From positions 1 to 9,613 of the forward strand of contig JAIVIH010000110.1 in assembly GCA_020200615.1 (NCBI GenBank): a stretch of 9,613 nt of DNA. Reading direction: 5' to 3'. The DNA is from Actinomycetota bacterium (GTDB taxonomy: Bacteria; Actinomycetota; Acidimicrobiia; Acidimicrobiales; AC-14). Of this stretch, positions 1 to 5,512 are shown piece after piece. How positions within the stretch are numbered: the first letter of the stretch is position 1; each line of letters starts with the position of its first letter. Under the pieces are notes generated by a model. It had not been told where the DNA came from, did not search any database, and saw only the letters and a program-made list of their open reading frames with translations. A program made the position numbers and the translations under genes.

Positions 1-1
1 G

Positions 2-27
2 CGACCGCCACAGAGCGACGGCGGTCG
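2..27 (-). terminator. GC-rich hairpin downstream of the ABC exporter gene
   Basis: A perfect 8-bp inverted repeat (CGACCGCC at 2-9, GGCGGTCG at 20-27) with a 10-nt loop lies about 30 nt beyond the stop codon of the exporter gene. This is where a transcription terminator would be expected on the minus strand. The window ends right after the hairpin, so a U-tract cannot be checked; many actinobacterial terminators lack one anyway. The function is inferred. Confidence 0.35.
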
Positions 28-56
28 AAGGAATGGGGACCTCCCGCTCCTCCGCT

Positions 57-1847
57 TCAGGCGAGGCTGACGACATCCTCGTCCTCCTCCCCGAAGCGAG
101 AAGCCTGCAACTCGAACATGGTGCGGTACCGGCCGCCGAGGGTCATCAGCTCGTCGTGGGAGCCAAGCTCAACCACCCTCCCGTGCTCGAGCACGCATAT
201 GCGGTCGACCTGGCGCACGGTCGAGAAGCGGTGGGAGATGAGGATCGTGGTGCAGTGACGGGTGGTGGCCAGAATGCGCTCGAAGATCTCGGCCTCGCCC
301 CTTACGTCGAGCTGAGCCGTGGGCTCGTCGAGGATGACGACACCAGCCCCCAGCCGGACGGCGCACAATGCCCGAGCCAGCGCCACGCGCTGCCACTGCC
401 CGCCCGACAGGTCCGTGCCATTCTCGTAGCCCCGGGCCAGGATCGTGGAGAGGTCGGCCAAGCCGTCGGCACCGGCTTCATCGAGCGCGGCGAGGATCTC
501 CTCATCGGGCGCGCCGGTGGGGGCGACGTTGTCCCGCAGAGGCAGCTCGTAGCGAACGAAGTCCTGGAACACGGCAGCCACCCGCTCCCGCCAACCAGCA
601 AGATCGAGCCGGCGGATGTCGACCCCGTCCGCTTCTACCGCGCCGCTCACCGGGTCGTACAACCGGCACAGCAACTTGGCGAGAGTCGTCTTGCCGGCGC
701 CGTTCTGGCCCACGATCGCCAGTGACGTACCGGCCGGAATGGTGAGGTCGAAGTTTTCGAGGACCGGCTCGGCGCTGGATTCGTAGCCGAAGGTCACGTT
801 GCGAAACCGGATCTCCCGCGCCGGCAGACCGGTCGCCGGCTGGGCCCCGTTGGGCAGCGATCCGGCGGCCGCCATCCGGTCCTCCAAGCGGAGCACGGCG
901 CCGACAGCGGTGGCCGCGCTCCAGAGCGCCCAGCTCAGGCCGCCGAACGCGACGGCGCTGACGCCCAGGGCGGCGGCGGCGAAGGTCACGGCCGAGCCCA
1001 GGCCTAGGCGCCCGCCGGCGGCATCGGACGCGATCGACCAGAAGACCAAGGCATTGGCGGCGGTGACGACGAGGACCGCCCGCCCCATGGGCCGCTGGCG
1101 GAGGCGTGTGGCCTGCCAACGCAGGTCGACCAGCCTCCGCCGCCGGTAGGCGAACCGCTCTACCGTCCAGCCCGCCAGTCCGAACAGGCGCAGCTCCTTG
1201 GCCGCCGGGGCGTCGACGGCCATGCGGTAGGCGTAGTCGGCGTCCCGTTGGGCGTCGACCACCTCGGGCGTCTGACGGTCACGCCAGACAGCCGACTCCT
1301 TGAGCAACCAGTGCGTGGATCCCCAGCCGGCAACCAACACGAGCGGCGCCCACCATCGGTAGGCAGCCAGCACCACGGCCTGGGACAGGCCCGCCACCAC
1401 CTCGACCAGCCCTCCGGCGATGAAGCCCATGGATATCGACATGGGCGGGCCGGAGATGCCCAGGTCGAAGTCCCGGGCCAGGGTGAGGTCGCCGGTCAGC
1501 TCCGGTCGCTCCAGGTGGGCCATCCCCTGGGGTCCGTTGGTGGCCCGCAGCAGCCGGCCGTTGAGGAAGGCCGACAGCCGGTCGCCCAGATTCATGCCGA
1601 CCGACGCCTGCAGAGGACGGCTGACCTGCATGGCCACGAAGATCACACCGATGACGGTCAGGGGGCCGCCCAGCGGCCTCCCCTGCTCGACGGCCCGGAC
1701 CAGGTTCCCCATGGCCACCACGAAGACGGCAGGCAGGGCTCCGGCCAGCGCCAGGAGCGTCCACCACGCGGTGGCGAGGCCCCTGCTCGCCTGGGGAAGC
1801 ACCACGAAGAACTTCCAGGGGTCTGAGTTCCGGAGGCGGTCGATCAC
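57..1847 (-). CDS. ABC exporter, fused membrane and ATP-binding domains
   Basis: This is an ABC half-exporter of about 596 residues, expected to dimerise in the cytoplasmic membrane and use ATP to export an unknown lipid, peptide or drug-like substrate. Numbered from a GTG five codons further upstream (1862), the N-terminal half holds about six hydrophobic segments (around 33-54, 66-82, 143-165, 166-183, 262-280, 288-318). The ATPase half follows from about 350 and has a complete motif set: Walker A GQNGAGKT (385-392), Q-loop VFQDF (Q433), signature LSGGQ (485-489), Walker B VVILDE (508-513) and switch histidine in ISHRF (H544). Length and motifs are normal, so it should be active. The GTG at 1847 is preferred because GAGGA lies 6 nt upstream, while the GTG at 1862 has no ribosome binding site. 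No partner ABC gene is adjacent, so it may act as a homodimer. The substrate cannot be inferred. Confidence 0.93.
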   Translation of the reverse strand: MIDRLRNSDPWKFFVVLPQASRGLATAWWTLLALAGALPAVFVVAMGNLVRAVEQGRPLGGPLTVIGVIFVAMQVSRPLQASVGMNLGDRLSAFLNGRLLRATNGPQGMAHLERPELTGDLTLARDFDLGISGPPMSISMGFIAGGLVEVVAGLSQAVVLAAYRWWAPLVLVAGWGSTHWLLKESAVWRDRQTPEVVDAQRDADYAYRMAVDAPAAKELRLFGLAGWTVERFAYRRRRLVDLRWQATRLRQRPMGRAVLVVTAANALVFWSIASDAAGGRLGLGSAVTFAAAALGVSAVAFGGLSWALWSAATAVGAVLRLEDRMAAAGSLPNGAQPATGLPAREIRFRNVTFGYESSAEPVLENFDLTIPAGTSLAIVGQNGAGKTTLAKLLCRLYDPVSGAVEADGVDIRRLDLAGWRERVAAVFQDFVRYELPLRDNVAPTGAPDEEILAALDEAGADGLADLSTILARGYENGTDLSGGQWQRVALARALCAVRLGAGVVILDEPTAQLDVRGEAEIFERILATTRHCTTILISHRFSTVRQVDRICVLEHGRVVELGSHDELMTLGGRYRTMFELQASRFGEEDEDVVSLA

Positions 1848-1853
1848 GCCCCA

Positions 1854-1858
1854 TCCTC
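1854..1858 (-). promoter_or_regulatory. Ribosome binding site of the ABC exporter
   Basis: GAGGA on the minus strand lies 6 nt before the GTG at 1847 and decides that start over the in-frame GTG at 1862. Its first two bases fall in the 3' arm of the hairpin at 1857-1880. Confidence 0.5.
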
Positions 1859-1880
1859 GCACCCGGGTTCGCGGGTGCGA
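1857..1880 (-). terminator. 9-bp hairpin between the hypothetical gene and the ABC exporter
   Basis: A perfect 9-bp inverted repeat (TCGCACCCG at 1857-1865, CGGGTGCGA at 1872-1880) with a 6-nt loop sits in the 49-nt gap between the stop of the 116-residue gene (1897) and the exporter start (1847). It could terminate the upstream gene, although there is no T-tract. Because its 3' arm runs into the exporter's ribosome binding site, it could instead, or also, limit exporter translation on a read-through transcript. The structure is seen; both roles are inferred. Confidence 0.4.
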
Positions 1881-1896
1881 CCAGCGGCCCGGTCGT

Positions 1897-2247
1897 TCAC
1901 GAGCGCTTGTTGTCCAAGTACTGGAGGAGCTCGTGAGCTGCGAGCTCGACTTCCTTGTGCCGCCACTCCGCGGCCCGATACTGACATGCGATCAGGCCCT
2001 TCCGATGAAGGCGACGGAAGTCTCCGTAGACGAACCCGTACCTGGCCTTGGTCTCGTCGTTCGCACCCTCGGTGAGCCCGAGGTGCCATTCGGCGTAGTC
2101 GTCCCATGTGTGCTTCTCGAGGAAGGCGTTCTCGTCCTCAGCGGTCGGTTGCGCCTCGCCCCAGTCGCTTTCGAGTACGTACTGGCGGGCGTCGATGAGC
2201 CGTCGCGCTCGCGCCACTGCGCGCTCGTTGACCGAATAGGAAGCCAT
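1897..2247 (-). CDS. Conserved hypothetical protein, 116 residues
   Basis: This is a small, charged, soluble protein with no signal peptide, membrane segment or catalytic motif I can recognise. It resembles a family of short actinobacterial proteins of unknown function. The recognisable stretches are LIDARQYVLESDW (residues 17-29), HTWDDYAEWHLGLTEG (46-61), ARYGFVYGDFRRLHRKGLIA (68-87) and AAEWRHKEVELAAHELL (92-108). The many aromatic and acidic residues and predicted helices suggest a compact helical fold. The ATG at 2247 is chosen because the conserved part begins right there with SYSVNERA. An upstream in-frame ATG at 2367 would add 40 low-complexity, serine-rich residues that read antisense through the lectin remnant. 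The Shine-Dalgarno sequence is weak. It is followed after 49 nt by the ABC exporter on the same strand. The function is unknown. Confidence 0.85.
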   Translation of the reverse strand: MASYSVNERAVARARRLIDARQYVLESDWGEAQPTAEDENAFLEKHTWDDYAEWHLGLTEGANDETKARYGFVYGDFRRLHRKGLIACQYRAAEWRHKEVELAAHELLQYLDNKRS

Positions 2248-2284
2248 GCCGCCATTCTGCCGCGTGGCCGCGGGCCGGTCTCCT

Positions 2285-2501
2285 CTATTCCAGCTTGATC
2301 GTGACGGCGAACTGGCCTTCGTTGTTGGACTGGTCGATGTCGTTGACGCCCAGGAACAACCGACCACTCACCTCTCCCGGAGATCTAGGAGCTCCCGACC
2401 ACGAAGCCCTGGCCGTCGGCGCCGAGCTTGCCGAAGTTCGACACGGGCCCCTCTTCCGCCGACCGTCCTACGTCTCCACGCGAGAGGCTGGGGCAGCGGA
2501 C
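2285..2501 (-). pseudogene. Remnant of a PA-IL/LecA-like lectin domain, C-terminal part
   Basis: Two short minus-strand frames together read like the end of a PA-IL (LecA-type) galactose-binding beta-sandwich. The upstream frame (2501-2385) contains SNFGKLGADGQGFVVGSS and then hits TAG at 2387-2385. The other frame continues with SGRLFLGVNDIDQSNNEG (about 2367-2314) and QFAVTIKLE up to the TAG at 2287-2285. Removing one base near 2388 joins them smoothly. In the family, the LxLxVND...NxGxFxVxI block is the C-terminal strand pair with calcium/sugar-binding Asp and Asn residues. There is no start codon or N-terminal half: the preceding in-frame codon is the stop of the YdeI-type gene (2504-2502), so the 5' part is missing. 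The family assignment rests on motif resemblance only. The exact left boundary of the homology is uncertain; the convincing part starts near 2450. Confidence 0.6.
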
Positions 2502-2978
2502 CTACCGTGGCCGTTCCTTGACCCCGTCCCTGCACAGCCGGACCACTTCGACGATGCGCTCGGCTCGGACCGCCGGACGGTTCTTGGTGGCGTCGACCCA
2601 ACGCAGGTACGACCGCCGGTAGAACTGGGCGAGAGAGTCGAAGAAGGCGGCTGCGTCGGGCTCGGCCTCGAAGGCAGCGACCAGGTCCGGCGCCAGGTCA
2701 TCGCGTTGGGGGCCTTCTGGCGCCAGGACCACCGACACCTCGTCGCCCGGCGCGATCCCGCAATCCCGGCGCCACGCCGGCCCGAGGAGAATGCCCCGCC
2801 CCTCGTGGAGCGGCTCGATGACCGCTCGGATGCCCATCCCGTTCACGGTTCCGACGACGTGGTGGTCCGGCCGCTTTCCCCAGGCTTCATCGGGATCAAA
2901 GGGAATGGGTACCAGCACCCTTCGCTTGCCGGCGGTCGCAACCACCGCCGTGAAGCTCTTCGAGCGGTCCACCGCCAT
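2502..2978 (-). CDS. DUF1905/YdeI-OmpD-associated family protein
   Basis: This 158-residue soluble protein has two parts. Residues 5-90 form a small beta-rich domain of the DUF1905 type (FTAVV.....RRVLVPIPFDPDEAWG, then HVVGTVNGMGIRAVI, GILLGPAWRRDCGIAPGD, VSVVLAPEG). Residues 97-152 form a helical tail typical of the YdeI/OmpD-associated family (DLVAAFEAEPDAAAFFDSL, then YRRSYLRWVDATKN and RAERIVEVVRLC). Related proteins have been linked to bacteriocin or stress tolerance in enterobacteria, but most members have no known biochemical activity, so no role is assigned here. The ATG at 2978 is chosen because GAGGAAGGA ends 3 nt before it and the conserved domain starts right after. The gene looks intact and is divergent from the small membrane protein gene at 3062, sharing an 83-nt upstream region. 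Confidence 0.85.
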   Translation of the reverse strand: MAVDRSKSFTAVVATAGKRRVLVPIPFDPDEAWGKRPDHHVVGTVNGMGIRAVIEPLHEGRGILLGPAWRRDCGIAPGDEVSVVLAPEGPQRDDLAPDLVAAFEAEPDAAAFFDSLAQFYRRSYLRWVDATKNRPAVRAERIVEVVRLCRDGVKERPR

Positions 2979-2981
2979 CAG

Positions 2982-2990
2982 TCCTTCCTC
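2982..2990 (-). promoter_or_regulatory. Ribosome binding site of the YdeI-type gene
   Basis: GAGGAAGGA on the minus strand, 3 nt before the ATG at 2978, is the strongest Shine-Dalgarno match in the window. It rules out the longer in-frame reading that begins at 3026. Confidence 0.7.
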
Positions 2991-3061
2991 TCGTCTACCG
3001 CTCATTGTCCGAGCGCCGCAGCTCACGGGCCGCGACGCCGGAGGAGGATAATTACGGCAAG

Positions 3062-3463
3062 GTGCGACACGACGCGGATGTCAACGTGGCGGGCTGGACG
3101 GCGATGGGCATCCTCGTGCTCGTCTATGCGTGGTGGGCCGTGACCCTACCCCCGTTTTCCGGACTGGCGACCATGGCCGTCGTCTTTCCCGGTGCCGCCG
3201 GCCTCGTGCTGGCGTCATTTGGGCGACCTCCCCGGCGACGCCCAGACAGAGTACGAGGCGTCGCCTCCTGGGGAGTACTCCTGGCGGTCGCCGCCAGCTG
3301 GCAGCTCGCCGCCTACGTGCAGCAACCCCGGGCCGATTACCCGACGCTCAGCTCATTGACGAACGCGGTGCTCGAGGGACAGCCGATGCGTGCCGCAGCA
3401 TTCGCGCTCGGGACGCGACAGGGCCGCCTCTGGCGACCACCCCTCCCGACGATTAACCGGTGA
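3062..3463 (+). CDS. Small membrane protein with three predicted helices, conserved hypothetical
   Basis: This is the only plus-strand gene. Read from the GTG at 3062 it gives 133 residues with three hydrophobic segments (about 12-29, 34-52, 67-86), a basic cytoplasmic-type loop (RPPRRRPDRVR, about 54-65) and a conserved-looking block QQPRADYPTLSSLTNAVLEG (87-106). That block recalls small actinobacterial membrane proteins of unknown function. The start is uncertain: GGAGGAGG at 3040-3047 lies 14 nt before the GTG, which is long, and an in-frame TTG at 3005 would add 19 mostly polar residues without a ribosome binding site. The last 20 residues after RAAAFAL turn abruptly polar and basic where relatives would be expected to have another hydrophobic stretch, so the C-terminus may be altered. 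Its 3' end overlaps the convergent beta-helix gene by 11 nt. The function is unknown. Confidence 0.6.
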   Translation: MRHDADVNVAGWTAMGILVLVYAWWAVTLPPFSGLATMAVVFPGAAGLVLASFGRPPRRRPDRVRGVASWGVLLAVAASWQLAAYVQQPRADYPTLSSLTNAVLEGQPMRAAAFALGTRQGRLWRPPLPTINR

Positions 3464-4434
3464 CGCAGAGCTGGTTGAAGGTCACGAAGGTGTTGTTGCG
3501 CCACGTGTTGTTGTCGCAAGGCGGGGACACGTTGGCGTCGTGCAGGTCGTTGACGGCGTTGCCCAGGGCGCGGTTGCTCAGGACCCTGTTGTTGCGGGAG
3601 GCGACGAAGATCCCGTGGTCGGCATTGTTCTCGATGCGGTTGTTGAAGATCAGGTTGCCGTCTGCGCCCAGTCCCGTGGTCGTGTTCTGCCGCAGGCCGA
3701 TTCCGGCGACGGGCGCGGCGATGACTCCGGCATTCGTACCGTTGCCAGTCACCACGTTGCCGGAGATCACCGCGTTCGTGACCGCGGGCAGGATCCGGCC
3801 ACTGCCGGGAAGAGGGTTACGGCTGGCGCGCAAGTTGATGCCGTCGCCCGAGCTACGGGTGACGGTGTTGTTGATCACGCGGTGGCCAGGGCCGTTCTCG
3901 AGGCTGATTCCGGCCGTGTTCAAACCGTTGTTGGCCAGGTCCACGACGTTGTTGACGATGGCGTTGTTGGCAGACGGCAAGTCGTCGAGCTGGTCAGCGG
4001 CCCGGCCATCGAACACCGAGATGCCGCCGAAGCTGCCGCTATGGATCACCGTGTTCCCGATCACGCGGCTGTCCCGGGTGTTCTGCAGGAGGATCCCGTT
4101 GCCCGTCGTGTTGTCGACGGACCTTACGTTGAAGACGGTGTTGCGGACGCCGTTGACCACCGCCGAGCCCGAAGATGGTGTGGCCGTTGAGGTTGAGGGT
4201 GACCCCATCGGCACCGATGACCAGACCATGGCCGCCGGGTGTGTGGCCCGGCTCGGACACCGCGTCGCCACATGGCCCGATGTCGGCACCAAGCACCGTG
4301 TCCTCGGTGATGATGGTGCCGCACTCGAGCGCGACCTCATGCTCCTCCTGCGCATCGACCGGGGCGACGGCAACGAGAGATACAGCCGTGATCGTCGCCG
4401 CGATAGACCCGATCGCTTTCATAAGTCGGTTCAC
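3453..4434 (-). pseudogene. Secreted right-handed beta-helix protein, frameshifted
   Basis: This encodes an exported parallel beta-helix repeat protein (NosD/pectate-lyase-like fold), probably extracellular and carbohydrate- or surface-related; the substrate is unknown. It starts at the GTG at 4434, with GGGAGG 5 nt upstream. A signal peptide follows (basic NRLMK, hydrophobic AIGSIAATITAVSLVAVA, cleavage likely after VDA at residue 28). The cap motif CGTIITEDTVLGADIGPC comes next, then VIGADGVTLNLNGHTIFG. Near 4156-4170 the frame changes. The rest, from VVNGVRNTVFNVRSVDN, is a series of N-x-V-x-x-N rungs (NGILLQN, RVIGNTV, NAIVNNVV, HRVINNTV, NAVISGNVV, NLIFNNRI, NRVLSNRA) ending in a Cys-containing cap (SPPCDNN, QLCVTG) at 3453. 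The four cysteines probably pair at the two caps. The 982-nt span is not a multiple of three. About one rung seems to be missing at the break, suggesting a small deletion rather than a single-base slip. It is a pseudogene unless the break is a sequence error. Confidence 0.8.
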
Positions 4435-4439
4435 AAGAG

Positions 4440-4445
4440 CCTCCC
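4440..4445 (-). promoter_or_regulatory. Ribosome binding site of the beta-helix gene
   Basis: GGGAGG on the minus strand, 5 nt before the GTG at 4434, selects that codon over the ATG four codons downstream at 4422. Confidence 0.6.
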
Positions 4446-4583
4446 GTCCGCCGGCCCGCCCGGCGCTGTTCTCCGACCAGGGTAGACACTTCTCAGCGCA
4501 ACCGCAGCCCAGCGGCCACCTTGCGTTCGATGCCTCCCACTGGACGCCCTGGGGTCGGGGTGCAGCCTGATGCGTCCCGGGGT

Positions 4584-5433
4584 CTATGCGTGAGGAGAGG
4601 AAAGAGGATCGGTCGGTGCGAGGGGGCCGGCCGATCGGCGGCCCGCTCCGAGGAGGGCGATTCCTGCGACAGTGAGCACGCCACCCACCACGAGGCGGAA
4701 CGAGAAAGGTTCGTTCAGGAACACGACGCCGACGGTGACCGCTACGACGGGCACTAGGTAAGTCACCGTCGCGGCGCGGGTCGGCCCGACGTCGGCGATG
4801 AGGCGGTAGCTGATGACGTAGGCGATGCCGGTGCCGAACACGCCCAACAGCACGACGGCGAGCGCCTGACGGGCGTTGACATCGAATCCGCCCCGCACGC
4901 TCGTGGCAGCCGCCGCCGGCACGAGCAAGAGAGTGCCGGTAACGAGCTGGCCCGCAGCGGCGAGCAGCGGCGCCTGCCCCATGAGGTTCCGGCGGGCGTA
5001 GGCGAAACGACTCTCTGAGGTCGCTCCCACCAAGGCCGGCGGCGACGGCCACGCCGACGGACCCGAGAAGCAGCCCTCCAACCTGGACGGGACGGAAACG
5101 GTCACCCACGAGGATGGATGCCATGACCGCCGCGAACAGCGGCGTGGACGCATTCAGTACCGCCGTCAGCGCCGAAGAGATGTGCTGCTCGCCCCAGGCC
5201 AGCATGGTGAAGGGCAGAGCGCTCCCGAATGCTCCGACGAACAGGAAGTGGCGCCACCACGTCCACCCTCGCGGCATGGCCCACCGGCGGGCGCGGACGA
5301 CGGCAAGCACGACTGCCGCTCCGAGACCGAGGCGCACGGCGCCCACGGTGGGTGGCGTCATGCCCTGCACCGCCACCTTGATGAACAGGAACGACCATCC
5401 CCAGATGAAGGCGAGCAGGAAGAGCCGTTTCAC
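4584..5433 (-). pseudogene. EamA/DMT-family transporter, frameshifted with a missing helix
   Basis: This is a drug/metabolite transporter superfamily permease (EamA type, RhaT/YdcZ-like), normally ten helices in two repeats, exporting small metabolites. The first repeat is in one frame from the GTG at 5433: FIWGWSFLFIKVAVQGMTPP, TVGAVRLGLGAAVVL, then SALTAVLNASTPLFAAVMA, the hallmark helix 3-4 region, up to AAGLGGSDLRES (about residue 142). Near 5007-5020 the frame shifts and the second repeat continues with FAYARRNLMGQAPLL, TGIAYVISYRLIADVGPTRA, TVTYLVPVVAVTVGVVFLNE and VVGGVLTVAGIALL, ending at the TAG at 4584. In relatives about 15 residues, most of helix 6, lie between these halves, so the lesion looks like a deletion of some 45-50 nt. 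The total span of 850 nt is not a multiple of three. There is no clear ribosome binding site at 5433. It lies 79 nt downstream of the 558-residue membrane protein gene. Substrate unknown. Confidence 0.82.
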
Positions 5434-5512
5434 AGCCGCCAGGAGTCTAAGGAACCCTGGGTGGCGGTACTACGAAGCCCGAAGGGGAGTCCGTGGCTCG
5501 TGGCGACTCGAG

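Noticed and set aside
1897..2367. A longer form of the 116-residue protein starting at 2367
   Set aside because: The added 40 residues are serine-rich and out of frame with the lectin remnant coded there; the family-like sequence starts at the ATG at 2247.
3005..3061. TTG at 3005 as start of the small plus-strand membrane protein
   Set aside because: It has no ribosome binding site and would add 19 polar residues overlapping the upstream region of the divergent gene. The GTG at 3062 is only modestly better, so the start remains open.
1420..3143. Two long plus-strand frames (1420-2298 and 2295-3143)
   Set aside because: Both lie antisense to well-supported minus-strand genes and show no recognisable domain.
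3422..3438. A 7-bp hairpin with a 3-nt loop just beyond the stop of the beta-helix gene
   Set aside because: It contains a G-T pair, lies inside the coding part of the convergent gene and has no T-tract; such GC-rich hairpins are common by chance here.
4039..5433. A single 464-residue protein joining a transporter N-terminus to a signal peptide and beta-helix cap
   Set aside because: The open frame arises only because the EamA gene shifts into a frame that happens to stay open through its 3' half and on into the start of the beta-helix gene. The true second half of each protein lies in another frame.
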